NCBI GenBank assembly: GCA_028023455.1
Contig: JAQFVV010000020.1
Span: 11,634,385 to 11,698,384, forward strand
DNA from: Epiperipatus broadwayi
Taxonomy: Eukaryota; Onychophora; Udeonychophora; Euonychophora; Peripatidae
Direction of reading: 5' to 3'
Length of the DNA: 64,000 bases
Positions within the stretch are counted from its first letter, which is position 1; every line of letters starts with the position of its first letter. The notes under the pieces are model-generated. The model saw only the letters and a list, made by a program, of their open reading frames with translations, was not told the DNA's origin and made no database searches. This document shows, piece after piece, positions 1 to 11,599 of the stretch. The position numbers were made by a program, and so were the translations under genes.

Positions 1-680
1 ACTGTATGGGGAGTTTTGCCTTTGTGTCCAACATGTTGTTATTGGGCCACTTTTCCAAAATGACTTCCATCCACGTTTAAACCTTTGTTGTAGCATTTAT
101 GGTTGATCATCTTAACTATTCAAAAATGAAAGTTGAGTGATATTGTAATTAAGTTTAAACTATTAGATCAAAATTAATAAATTCTTCAAAGGATGCTGAC
201 CACTATTTTTTTGTTAAAATTAATAGGATCAAAAATTCTATTACTGACTGAAATTAAAAGTCATTATGTCTTATATTTCCAATACTAGGATATTTTTTTG
301 GAGCAAATATATCCACTTTTCATAAAAATAAAGTATGTTAAAAATATATACAATATATTAAAATAATTATTTGTTAGTCTAGAAATTTTTTTAACATCTC
401 AAATGATAAAAACAAAAAAATGGACTTAAAACTTATTGTATATGTTTAATGGTAAACAACAAAACATCCTAAATGAAGTGAAATATTTCAAATCTGCATC
501 GATGTTTTTAGTTTTAATTATATGTTCTGATTTCATTATCACAACTACTTTAATGTGATAGTAAACTCTAGATCTCAAGCTTTCTAGATCATGATTAAAT
601 TCTCTCATTTTTAATATTCAAAATTCATGTGCAACTACATGGCAATTCTTAGTCTTTTCCTTTACTTTCTTTGCATTTCT
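1..680. other. AT-rich sequence, nothing recognised
   Basis: No coding pattern, tRNA, terminal repeat or known element is visible on either strand. The short open frames here are AT-rich and have no domain-like composition. Confidence 0.5.
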
Positions 681-991
681 TCATATATTCATATATATTA
701 CTTACAATAACTCCCCTTATACACACTTCAATGCAAAAAAGTTTTTCAAAATAATTCCTTTATTTTCCTGACAGTTTCGACTGCCCTGCAGTCTTCATCA
801 GAACATTCTTAACCTGTACCTTTTAAAATAACTGACTTTTTTCTTTTTTAAAAGTAGGGGGAGTAAAAATGCTCTGATGAAGATTGCAGGACAGTTGAAA
901 CTGTCAGGAAAATAAAGGAATTATATTAATTTTTTTTTCATTAAAGTGTATATGAGGGGAGTTATTGCAAGCAATATATATGAATACATGA
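681..991. mobile_element. Foldback element with hammerhead-like motif in each arm
   Basis: The left arm (about 681-807) and right arm (about 868-991) are near-complementary. The outer ends share AATAACTCCCC on the left and its complement on the right. Each arm carries CTGATGA, a hairpin, GAAA and then CTGTC, at 764-807 on the minus strand and 868-910 on the plus strand. In the left arm the hairpin stem is perfect (GACTGC with GCAGTC). The arms are inverted copies of one unit, so the insertion resembles the foldbacks at 2.8 and 12.7 kb. I found no clear target duplication and no coding capacity. A DNA-type MITE is the alternative. Confidence 0.7.
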
Positions 992-1386
992 TAATTCCTG
1001 AACCCATTTGATTAAGAATTCTTTTATCATAACTAAACAGCAGTTAAAAAATAAACCAGAGATAGACAACACTATAACATGTTTTAAAAGTGACTGATAT
1101 GTCAATTCTTACTTTGATCTTAAATTTTTTCAGGTTACATACATTTCATATGTTGTTGTTTTTTTATAGAATTCCCAATGAGTGGTTTTTCTTTCCATTT
1201 TTGTTACACTTATAACAATTTAGATGTATTTTACCAGAACTCAACATGAGAAAAACTTGACAGATTTGGAATTTGACATTATAAATATAAAAGCTGATAT
1301 AATTTTAACATCATATCAAAATAGTGAAACATTATAAAATTGAATGATTGTCTAAAATTTTGTGATTGTTTAAACTTTATTTGTAG
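992..1386. other. AT-rich spacer
   Basis: Nothing recognisable apart from AT-rich sequence between the foldback and the LINE tail. Confidence 0.5.
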
Positions 1387-1935
1387 TTACATGTTGTACT
1401 CTTCACCATCATAAACATTATCAATCCACTGCAGGATGAAGGTCTCTCCAAATTCAATCCATCTTCTCTGATCTTTAGATTCTCTTCTCCACATCACCCC
1501 TGCACACTTTCTTATTTCATCCAACCCATCTCACATGTGGTCTCATTCTGGGTCTTTTACATATCTTGAAATTCAGTTTATGGGTCTTTTACATCTCTTG
1601 GAATCCAGTTTAAGATTTCAGTTGTTCATCTATTATCATCTCTTCTAGCAATATGTCCAGCCCAACTCCACTTCAGTCTTTTAATATTTTTAATGAGGTC
1701 AGTAACACCAGTTTGTTCTCTTACCCATATATTGTGTTTTCAATCTCTTCTTGTTACTCCTAACATGCATATCTCCATATTTCTTTAAGTGGTCTGAAGT
1801 CTCTATATTTCTCTTCTATTAAGTGTTCAAGTCTCCAGATCCATAAGTAAGAACTGGTAAAACACACTTATTAAAAATCTTCATTTTCAAACACATAGGC
1901 ATATTTTTTTTGTTCTCTTATCCATATATTTCCTG
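1387..1935 (-). pseudogene. RTE-type LINE reverse transcriptase, C-terminal fragment
   Basis: The minus strand encodes the end of a LINE polyprotein in several frames. Readable pieces, from N to C, are VLPVLTYGS (the conserved tail of the RT domain), GLDILLEE in the usual GHIARRDD region, a GRP..RWVDEIRK-like stretch (DEIRKCAG is readable) and the C-terminus ILQWIDNVYDGEEYNM followed by TAA. This block is the standard end of RTE-like elements common in invertebrates. There are several frameshifts and stops, and the RT core and endonuclease are missing, so it is a 5'-truncated fossil. A 20 bp internal near-duplication near 1550-1590 (GGGTCTTTTACAT) is visible. A related fragment lies at 37.8-38.1 kb. 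Confidence 0.8.
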
Positions 1936-2765
1936 TTATATATTGTAGTATTTCTACTATTTAGTTGAATTATTAAATATTTTAAAAAAAATTCAAACAT
2001 TATTTATAATTTCTATATATGCTCAACTGTTAATAATAATACATATGTCAGTGTGAAACATAGTAGTTTGAATGATATTATTCTATCCTCTTTCTTTAGG
2101 TTTAGTTGGCCTGACCAAAGGCTGTTGGCATGGGAACAGAATGGTGACCTTTAGATTTATGAATACTCATCTAAAATTCACAAGCTCAATAAATGAGAGT
2201 AATATTCTCTAAACTACTATGCTCTGTACTAATTTTTGTGTTAATAATAATAGTTAAACATTAAAAAGCATTTAACAATTGAATAGATGTTGAAAATAAT
2301 GCAACATATAACATAAATTATGGAATTTACTCTATAAATATAGCTATTTTTTTTATTTTAAAAAGGGTACTTTTAAAATGTACTTTTACAGTGTTTTAAC
2401 ATATTCTTGTGAGCATTTTTTTAAAAGTATGAGATACTTAAATTTTCATGCACTGCTTACAAAACAGAAATTAAAATTATTTGAAAAGATTATAAAAAAT
2501 TAGTCATAGATGCATGTTTCCAAATGCCACAGTAATGTTTTATCATATAAATAAGTATAAAAATCAACAACTAAATGTGGATATTTCAAATACTTAAATT
2601 TTGTAAGAAGAATATTGAATTAATAAATTGTTTTAATAAATATGTATTGAATACTCTTTAATAATACAACTTCCCAGCCTATAGAAATAAGATAATTTGT
2701 CCTTTGTCACAAATATACCATTTGTGTACTTTTCCCAGTATAAACATTGTTAATTTGTAATATAG
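1936..2765. other. Unclassified AT-rich sequence with one exon-like patch
   Basis: Mostly AT-rich. Near 2091-2195 there is an acceptor-like TTTCTTTAG followed by a patch that reads as a beta-propeller-like strand (SWPDQRLLAWEQNGDL, stop, IYEYSSKIHKLNK) in one plus-strand frame. The in-frame TAG and lack of a convincing donor mean it is at best a pseudo-exon. Confidence 0.3.
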
Positions 2766-3189
2766 ACAATATGTTTGACATTGTATTTTTATATTGGACT
2801 ATTTCCATCATCTAATATGTGTGTTGAATGTCTTTAGAAAAATTTAATTTTATTTACATATTCCAAATACATTCAATTGTTAGTAATATCACAGCAAACA
2901 AATTAATATATGCACCAACTGTTAGAAATATCATAGCAAATAGGTTAGTATATGCACTAACTGTTAGTAATGTCACAGCAAATAACCTGTGATATTACTA
3001 ACAGTTAGTGTATATACTAACCTGTTTGCTGTGATATTACTAACAGTTGAATGTATTTGGAATATTTAAATAAAAATTAAATTCTTTTAAAGACATTCAA
3101 CAAACATATTAGATGATGGAAATAGTCCAATATAAAAATACAACTAGAACACCATCATCACAAACCTTTAGGAAAACAATATGTTTGAC
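2766..3189. mobile_element. Family D foldback retroelement with 14 bp target duplication
   Basis: A perfect 14 bp direct repeat, ACAATATGTTTGAC, sits at 2766-2779 and 3176-3189. Between the repeats, the left part (2780 to about 2975) is an inverted copy of the right part (about 2985-3175). The right part carries about 30 extra bases at its outer end that the left lacks. The left arm contains a 42 bp unit repeated almost three times (CAACTGTTAGTAATATCACA pattern). A forward copy of the right part recurs at about 50,040-50,215. Target duplications of this length are typical of retroposition by LINE or Penelope machinery. An inverted partial copy before a forward copy resembles twin-primed insertion. 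No coding capacity. Confidence 0.8.
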
Positions 3190-4660
3190 GTGCGAAATTT
3201 TACAAGCACAAATATTTTTTAAAAAATATATTTTTTATTTAATGTTTTCCTTATATAATAAAACTAAATTAAATATGTTGCATTTTGAAAATGTTAATTA
3301 ATTCAAAATTGAAATTTAATCAACTGCAAAAGCTTCTACATAATCTAAGATATAAATTAGATCTATATCCAGGATTTTAGTGATGGATATACATGCAACT
3401 CCTCATTGTAGTTAGTTTTACTATTTGTTATGAATCAGTGGATGCAATGAATATTATAAGTGTATTGAATTTCAAAATAGATAGGACAAATTATTTATTT
3501 TAATTACTATTTTATGCTTAATAGAAAGCATGCAATATATAATTTAAACATAAAATTAAATATAAATTTACTAAACATAAAATAATTCAATAATAAAATT
3601 ATTTGAAATTTTTAATAAATTATTTTTAAGGTTAAAACAGGTATTTTATGCAATCACCTGTCAGCCATAATTTGGGTTTAAACCTTGTCTGGGTGAAGCA
3701 TAAACAATTTTCACATTCTAATCATACTTACAAATTTTTATGTAGTTAGTCCTTGTCAACCAACAAACCTTGCAATATTTTTCAATGAATGAGTATTTAA
3801 CTATTTAAGCTGGAGAGTAAAATAAGAAGAGGAAACTGCTTATTATCCAGAAATTCCTGAGACTGATATTTTTTTTATTGTTTCTCTATGAGAGTCTGGT
3901 GAAGAAGTCTTTATTCTGCAGTGTGTCATTTAATAGCTATTTTAACATTAGTTACTGAATTCGATTTTATTAATCATGGAATAGGCCAAAAATAAAACTC
4001 ATTGGATTTTTAAAAAAGTTTTAATGATATTTTATAGACTCAATTTAATGATAAAATTATATTTTTAAATAAATTGGTTGATATTTTTTAAGCTTGCCCA
4101 TTTTAAATGTTTAAACTTTTCAACTATTATTACCCATTTTTTTTTGAAAAGAAGTAAAAATATAATACTAATCATCATTACTATTATAAATTATCCGAAT
4201 CTAATGAAAACTTATTTATATTATTCCTATGGAAGTTACTTTTCTGCTATAAGAGGATTTATTTTTAGTAGTGTTTATTATTATTGCAATCAATTACAAA
4301 TATTTAATTTGACGAAAAACACACAAAAAAAATTTTCGTTAATATTTTATACGATAATGTAGATAGTATGCATTTTTGTTACCTAAAAACAAATATTTTA
4401 TTATCTGAGACTATTTCATGCACTATCAAATAGTGACAGATTATGAACATAAAGGGCCTGAAGTATGTATAAGCCTTGAGATAACAAGCATTTTAAAATA
4501 GTGATATTTTAAAAATATACAAACAATAATTTTTATTTTTACTGTATAACAACAAATTATTTAATCCTCACACAATATGATGAAATAAAAGCACACATAA
4601 CCTCCAGCCATTTACTGTGGGCTTGATGAATTTGTTGTTTCAATACATTTTATTATATAA
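3190..4660. other. AT-rich sequence, nothing recognised
   Basis: A 94-codon open frame at 4078-4362 is low-complexity (N, I, Y, F, K rich) and has no supporting signal. No repeat family, RNA gene or terminal repeat is visible. Confidence 0.45.
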
Positions 4661-5305
4661 GGGATTCGAACTCAGACTTTCACATGACCCTCAATTCTCC
4701 ATCTCATATTGCTGATCCACCTGATCACACACATGTTGAAAAGATAAATAATCACCAATAAATGTATTTCATGCTAAATCAGCAATCATCAATTGGTCTA
4801 GATTACTATTTCTATACATATATATAATCAGTGCTCAGCTTTATATTAAGATAGCCAATCTTCATACTTTAATGGACAGGCTTCAAACTAGTCCAACCCA
4901 CAACTTTTCAGTTGTCCATTTCATTGAAAATATGATGATAGAATGTTCAAAGCTCATGTTAGTGCCAAGATTGTCATTTTACCCATGTTGACCATTAGTC
5001 ATTCTGACCCCTCATGTACTGGAGAATAATCCATTTACATACATATGCAAGGGATGGACAGACCTTTAATGCACTATGTTTCAATATATAATTTAATACA
5101 CTGTACAGGCTTACACACCCCTGAACATAGGTATTTGAACTCAGACTTTCACATGACCCTCCACTCTCCAAACAATCTCATATTGCTGACCCACCTGATC
5201 ACACACATGTTGAAAAGATAAATAATCACCAATACATGTATTACATGCTAAACCAGCAATCATCAGTTGGGCCAGATTACTATCTCCACACATATACATT
5301 CTATT
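4661..5305 (-). repeat. Family B, tandem dimer (one full and one partial unit)
   Basis: Two head-to-tail copies of a repeat of about 460 bp, at 4661-5120 and 5131-5305. The minus strand of each unit contains a tRNA-like block. It has a box A-like stretch (GGTGGATCAGCAATATGAGA) and, about 45 bases on, a box B-like GAGTTCGAATCCC. Other landmarks are GATAAATAATCACCAATA, ATTTCATGCTAAA.CAGCAATCATCAG and TTAAGATAGCCAATCTTCA. The family occurs about a dozen times in the window. The tRNA-like part suggests a Pol III-transcribed SINE-type ancestor. The unit boundaries differ between copies. Confidence 0.75.
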
Positions 5306-5589
5306 GCATTTAAATCTCCATCATATAATTGGTTCTGATTTTAACCTTTATCAATGAGCTTTTTGAATTCAAAGTTGGAAGCAACACAATCAAGCATCCA
5401 ACAACTAAATATCTTTAACATCATTTTATTATTCAAGATAAAATCTAAAATTTAAAATTAGTCTAAGGTTTTGATTGCAGATCAACTTTCTTGAGTAGCT
5501 ATATAGATCTGACTCCAGTTTAGTAGTTTATATTTTACTACTCTTGGTGTTTAATAACTGTAGGCACTTTATTCCTCTAGACAGGCACT

Positions 5590-5902
5590 CCAAATAATTT
5601 ATAAAATTAGCTGTAATGAACCAACCTGCAAAGCAATTTACTATGATGATTCTCATGCCAATTGTGCAACTAGATGAGGACAGCACAAATATATATACAA
5701 ACATGAAAAAACAGACACAAATATAAAGTCAGTATTTTTAGAGCATAGGAACACCCCAGGACACACTTTTGATCCACTTAATATCAAAGCTGTTTGCTCT
5801 GAGTGCAAATGATTGAAAGAGAAAATATAAAGAGGTTTGGTTTATCACATATAACACTCATGTGATAAAGAAAAAAGATGTATTGCATTATCACACAGGT
5901 AG
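5590..5902 (+). pseudogene. Penelope-like element, GIY-YIG endonuclease fragment (subfamily 2)
   Basis: One plus-strand frame gives a decayed endonuclease: IIYKISCNEPTCKAIYYDDS (the GIY...YIG region), ATR, a stop, QHKYIYKHEKTDTNIKSVF, LEHRNTPGHTFDPLNIKAVC, then further stops and TAG at 5900-5902. The order matches the Penelope endonuclease at 60.4-60.7 kb (IYKII..., AYYGET, LLQHKYAYNK, GHSCIPDNLQV). Only the endonuclease remains and it has at least three in-frame stops. Its wording is closer to the 11.6-12.3 kb copy than to the 58-61 kb copies, so there are two Penelope subfamilies here. Confidence 0.65.
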
Positions 5903-7150
5903 TTTATTTAAATTTACAAATTTGCATACTAATCATATTATAAATTGTCTCTTTTTTATACCATATTAGAGCCATGAATTTGACCAGCCTCATCAAAAGC
6001 AGTGTGCTAAGCTGGAAATGTTCAAAGGACTCATAAGTTTATAATCTTTCCAGCATAGTGGACCTTAACTATATATTGAGTTACAAACAAATTATGAAAG
6101 AGAAAAAATAGATTGAGTTATAATAACATATCACTTCATTCTCCAGTGCAAACAGTATTATAAAACAAGAGCAAACTCTCATCCTGTTACAAATAGTTAC
6201 CTAACTGAGGACCGATGATGATCATGTACTATGGCAATCATTATAGATGGCTGCCCAATGTAAGGCTGATGATGATCACATACTGGTGATCATCACTTCA
6301 AAATTATCAACTTGATCTCAAACCACACCCGAGAAAGAAAAAAAATGCATTTTATGTCAAATTAATTAAAAAAATTACTGTGAAATATGTGACAAGAGTA
6401 TTGATGATGATTATAAATTATAAAATAGTAATTTTCATGTATGTATTGGTGAGGTTCATGTTTGGAGTTAAATAGAAAATCGATGATTTTAGAGGTTGGA
6501 TTTGGTGTTTGATTGTTGAAGTTTGTTTAGCTGCATTTTCAGTTTTGATGACGGATGGAGATGTATCATTGGCTTGAGGATGCAATGTTTTCATGCAGCC
6601 CTGAGGGTGTTCTATCTCCACTATCTGTTCCAACATATTTTTTGTATTTTTATATTGTTTGTCATAGAGCAGTTAATGTAGACCTGCCATGATTCCAGCC
6701 TCTAAGTCTCCAAAGAAAAGGAGCAAGGCAAAGCTTGTTTTTTCCCAGCCCATAAGACTCAAAAGAAGCAGGGCATAGTTTTGTATTTTCCAGTCCCTCC
6801 ATGGAAGAGGGCTTTGCAATCATTTTGCATTATATTTATCATAGGTTGTAGTAGCTTATAGTGTCTCATTTTAGGTAACACTCTTGGTGTTCATGATGCA
6901 TTGTGTATTTACAGTCCGGTGGCTGAATTCTTTATCTCAAAATTGCAAATCACTATTCATTCTGTTAGCTGTCAGATGTCTGTCAGATCTCTAAAAATGA
7001 TGAGTACATAGATTTAGATGTGTACTTTGTTTTAATTATATATGTAAATTATTTAAAATATTGTTAAAAAGGTGTTTCATTTCTATTTTCCTTTTCCCTC
7101 AGACCAGGGCAATGTAACCAGTTGGGTTACATGGTACACCCATAATAATA
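5903..7150. other. Unclassified, partly less AT-rich sequence
   Basis: No gene is supported. The segment around 6560-6640 is related at nucleotide level to 8150-8210 on the same strand (shared GATGCA.TGT.TTCATGC pattern), so both may be pieces of one old repeat. The stretch 6660-7000 is less AT-rich but has no recognisable coding or repeat signature. Confidence 0.35.
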
Positions 7151-7180
7151 GTGTGTGTGCGCGTGCACACACACACACAC
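7151..7180. repeat. Self-complementary GT/CA microsatellite
   Basis: An alternating purine-pyrimidine tract: GT repeats, a short GCGCGTGC core, then CA repeats. It is nearly self-complementary and could form a hairpin or Z-DNA. Confidence 0.85.
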
Positions 7181-8149
7181 ATTTCCTAAAATAAAATAAT
7201 AAGTAAAGGGTTAAATAATAACTCTGATTTAAAATTAAAATTGTTTTATAAATTAAACTTTTAAAAGGTCTGATAAATATTATTTGTAACTCTTATTTTG
7301 AAATTTAAATGTAAGCATGCTTTTTTGATAATTTAAAAAAGAATTTATATTTGTCAAATGTTTAATTAATTTGTACATTTTTATTGTCTAAGTATGTTTT
7401 CAAAAGGATTAGAGAGATACAAATAAAACTCTGTTTTCAATTAAGGTGTTATTATCACCTTAGATGATTCTATAAAAAGGCTGATAACAAAATTAGCTCC
7501 AGTCTCGGTAATGATTTTTGAAGAGAACAATCTGAATTGTAGTTTAGAGGTGAATAGAACAGCTTGGCTACTAAAATTTTTTGAGTAAGTGGCAGAAATT
7601 AGCTGCCCAAAATGGATAGCTGCAGTTTGCTGTTAGCTGTAGTAGAGAGTTGGCAAAATAGCTACCATGAACTGATATAGCTGAAGGAAGACATTAGATT
7701 CAGGAGCTGCTAATATTTCCTTCACATGAGTTTGAATTCACATAGAGAAATGACCCACTTTTTGTGCTGAAATTCATAGCCTTAATTGTGGAGAAGACAG
7801 TGCTTGCCTGAAATCTATTAAACCAAGACAGTCGCTTGCCTGGAACAGTTACACACAGGTGGGAGACCAACTAAGGACCAACATTATACATGGATGATAC
7901 ATTTTTCTGATGATGACAATCCCTAAAACCAAACTTACCAGGGAACCCAAGCATGCTGAAAAAGCAATTATATATATGCTGACATATAAAAAGGCAAAGA
8001 AGAACAGATAAAAATATATACAGCTGTGGTGAGCAAAATTATATATGATATCGAAATTTTAAATAATTTCTTTAGTAAAATTACATTTTGAAAGTGATGC
8101 ATGAATTTGTACTTTTTATGCTTATGGTGAGTGTATAGTTGAACAGGAA
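7181..8149. other. Unclassified sequence
   Basis: The part at 7480-7900 is less AT-rich and looks like an old repeat, but neither strand reads through and I cannot name a family. Confidence 0.3.
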
Positions 8150-8570
8150 TGTCTGGATGCAGTGTGTTCATGCTGCTCCGAAGTATATGCTCGGCACTGT
8201 CTAGACCTAGATATTGAGCTCCCAGTGTAGTCCAGCAGTGTGTAATTAGGCCTCATGAATAGGCCTTGGTCTCATGAATAGACCTCATCCATACCCCTAA
8301 GTCTCACAGACATGAGCAGGGTTGGCTCAATGCCTTTTATTTTTTTCTGGATACTACTCTTTGAGGATGATCTGTCTAGGTACTTAGAAGGGGCAGTGCT
8401 TAAAAATGAGGTATTTTCGCATGATGTCATGGAGCATTGGGTGCTTGATAGTTCATGCTTGGCTATATTCTTATCATGGCATTGGGAGCTGCTATTCATG
8501 TATTCATTTTTCCTACCTCACCTTGCCTACTTCATCAGCATTAACTCACCAAGCAGAAAGATGTCTTAAA
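8150..8570. other. Less AT-rich segment with overlapping open frames, unidentified
   Basis: Open frames of 66-85 codons overlap on both strands. That reflects local base composition more than coding. The minus-strand frame (8272-8499) is rich in S, K and C and could be a transposon-protein fragment. Similarity of 8150-8210 to 6570-6640 supports a repeat origin. No domain is recognised. Confidence 0.3.
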
Positions 8571-10306
8571 ATCTATATATTTTTTTATTCTATAAAACGA
8601 TATTAGTTTAAAATCATTTATTAAAGAAAAAAAACTGTTTAAAGTTATATTTATAATTTAGAAAAAAAAAGTACAAACAAAGTTATAATTAATAGTCAAG
8701 AAAAAGATTTCCAAAATCTTTTAGACTAGAAAAAAAAAGACATTAAAAAAAGAATATACAAATGCAAGCATAATTTTGTTTGAATTAAAATCATAAAAGC
8801 AAATCTTTTAAATTCGTCTAAGAATGCTGATAATTAATCAACAAGTATCTGTCAAACAAAAGTTGACTTTATTTAGTTGGATAAAAAAAGAACTTATAAA
8901 CTTAAATTAAATTTTAAATTATATATTTTGTTTATACACATGTATATGTGTGAAATTTATATGTTTTCCAAATGAATTAATTGTAACAAGTTGAAATAGA
9001 TAAAAGTCAGTGTGCGTGTATACACGCACACTCATATATGTAAAATTTTATATGTAAAATTTTAATATTTTTTTTGATTAAATGTCAATCCATTTTTTTT
9101 GTTAATTGTATATTATAAATCGCATGTCTGTGTGCATATATATGTAAACCATAGTAATAACATGAATTGTAACTTGTAATTTTGCAAATTAATGTAACAA
9201 TTTAAATTTTGAATAGTAATTATGTAAATAACAAATGCAATAATTATTTTATGTTTAATTGAAATATCTTCATAACATATTATAAAACGCACATCTGTGT
9301 ACAGATATATGTATGCGTTTATAGATACCCATTAAGAAATAATGCAGTTAATGTAATAATTTGAATTTTATAGTAATCTTATAAATTACAGAGTGATGAC
9401 TTTATTATTGTGTACTTTTCAAAATCAGAACCCTTATAAGACCTAAATTCGTTTTTATTGTTATTAATAAACTTATTTAATTGTTAAAAATAGTTTCCAT
9501 CATCTCTTGGTCACATACAGTAATAGAGCTTGTGTTCTAGGAGCTAGATTCATGCATGGATAAATGGGGATGTGTATTTAGTGCTTTTGGGGCATCCAGA
9601 GATGATCAATCATCATCCTGATTGGCACAAATGAGGATACTCTTTAAAGCCCATGCACTATTATTTTTTATTTTATTTGTCTTATTTAAAAGTTAAGTTT
9701 ATAGTTGGACAATACAAGTGGCATGAACATTGATGATGATCAGCATGTTTTAATGTCCCAGCATTATTGTTTTGTTTTCTGATTATGGTGTATTTTAATA
9801 GATGGGCACTAAGCTGGTGCATCCAAGTTATGTTTAAATAATTGCCCAAGGTGGCAAAGGCTCAATAGTTAGCCTGGTCTACAGAAGACCCATTTCCAAT
9901 CTAGTCACAAAGTTGACTGAAGATTTATATTTTTTATGGTACAAATCCAGCCATAAGATGGACTGTTGATTTATGGTATTGATTTATACTAATTTGTTTA
10001 TTCCTATCAATGATAATGATGGAAGGTTTTTTCTCTCGAATATTTACTTGTACTTATAATTATTTTATAATGCTGGTTGATGGTTAATGATTTTTTTTAG
10101 TTGCTCTTCTGAGTTAGATGGCTGATTTCTCAATGATCTCTCAGAGATTTTGTGTTTACTTGGGGTTGATGATGATTATTCCATAACCCAGATTCATTTT
10201 TCTTTATTTCCACTTTCTTTTGATACCCCTATCCTGTTACAATATATATTTATATGATAAACAAAACAAGTTATAAATTTCATAACTTGCTCACAGCTTG
10301 CATTTT
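8571..10306. other. AT-rich sequence with a 24 bp perfect palindrome at 9008-9031
   Basis: The palindrome AGTGTGCGTGTA followed by its exact complement is the only structured element I see. The rest, including the mixed-composition stretch 9490-10200, shows no gene or family signature. Confidence 0.4.
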
Positions 10307-10359
10307 ATGATCACTAGATGGAGCTTGTTAGTGAGCTATTGGTAAAGCTCCATCTAGTG

Positions 10360-10411
<52 letters not shown>
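10307..10411. repeat. 20 bp-arm hairpin followed by (AT)n
   Basis: ATGATCACTAGATGGAGCTT at 10307-10326 is the exact complement of 10345-10364, with an 18-base loop. A pure AT tract runs from about 10362 to 10411. It could be a tiny hairpin element or replication slippage product. Confidence 0.8.
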
Positions 10412-10413
<2 letters not shown>

Positions 10414-10424
10414 ACATGAAACTG

Positions 10425-10805
10425 TATACATGCAAAGAATCAAATCCTGATTCTTACCTATGCCTTGGTACTTATACTATGGAGTCAATAGTTTTGCCAC
10501 ATCTTGCATCACATTATTTTCAAGTCTATAGCTAGCAAATCAGCTATATGAAAATAAATTATATCTCTGTGGGACAATACATATAATAAGGTAGCATCAC
10601 TAGTGTGCATAAAGAATAAAACATCACTGGTTTACACAAAAAATATAAAACAAAGAGATGAAACTCATTTTATCAGTGATACAGACAGTAGCCTACAATT
10701 TCTAGTTTTATATAGACAAAAAGCCAATTGCTATGATGACAAATGCATATCCATCTTCTGGAAATGATTTATTTTGTATCTTTTATTAGGATGAATCTTT
10801 TTTTT
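10425..10805 (+). repeat. Family F dispersed repeat, copy 1
   Basis: About 380 bp that recurs in inverted orientation at 48,189-48,575 with clear similarity throughout. Shared landmarks are CCACATCTTGCATCACATTA, TTCAAGTCTATAGCTAGCAA, GAGATGAAACTCATTTTATC and a terminal TAGGATGAATC followed by a T run. Neither copy has a long conserved frame. The T run at one end would suit a Pol III terminator or an oligo(A)-type retroposon tail on the other strand. Confidence 0.75.
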
Positions 10806-11599
10806 TTATAGATGACTTGAGATTTGTTAACTTTTAGGGTACTAGACAAAAATGAAGAATTCTTATGTGATTGTTTTTGGAGATTCTGAAGCTATGAATT
10901 ATCTCAGGTAAGAAGTATTATATATGGTTTGAATGAGAATTTTGTGAGGAATACAAAGCAATTATCAATGAGAATGTAATTTAAACCTAATTAATGATAA
11001 ATTAGAGATTATAAGCAAACAATAAAGTAATAATTATTTTCGATGTTCAAATTTCTTTTTTATTTCTTACTTTTTTTATAGTAATCCCTATTTGTCTTAG
11101 CCTTATTTTTTCCTTAGTATTTTCTGTCAATATATAGCATTTTGCTCTATGTCTCAAGTCAGTTTTTTTAAAAATCAATATGGCACCTAAGTCTTTTAAA
11201 CTAGTTAAATAGCATTATAACAGATAGTAAAAAAAGTATTTTATATTTTTTTATATTTGGTAATGTCAATTACAATTTTTTAAAATGTTTTGCATTTATA
11301 AACTTATATTTTTTAAAAAAAAATGAAGCCAATTTATATTAAATAAGGATTTTAGTACTATAATAAGTGTTTATTCAATTTCAAAGAAAATATTAATTTA
11401 TTTAAACTTTAAACAATAATGAGATAAGCCATGCTTTCAACTTAGAAAACTTCATATTCATAGCACTCAAACTCAACAGCTGACATCATTATTGAGAGAA
11501 ATGATCTACTAAAAGGTAGTTAATATGTAAATTTGTTGATTTACCAATTTAACTTTCTAGATAAAGTGATACCAGAGTCTTTTTTGTTTATCATATAGG
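10806..11599. other. AT-rich sequence with one exon-like patch
   Basis: At about 10,839-10,904 a patch is bordered by an acceptor-like TTAACTTTTAG and a good donor-like CTCAG/GTAAGA. In its best frame (VLDKNEEFLCDCFWRF) it has an in-frame TGA. It is unsupported as a functional exon. The remainder is featureless. Confidence 0.25.

Noticed and set aside
4078-4362. 94-codon open frame
   Set aside because: Low-complexity AT-rich translation without any motif.
8272-8606. Overlapping open frames on both strands
   Set aside because: Frames on opposite strands over the same bases indicate composition and not two genes; no domain is visible.
10317-10360. CTCF-like CACTAGATGGAGC in the small hairpin
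   Set aside because: The strongly conserved GGC core is GGA, and the word is duplicated only because of the palindrome.
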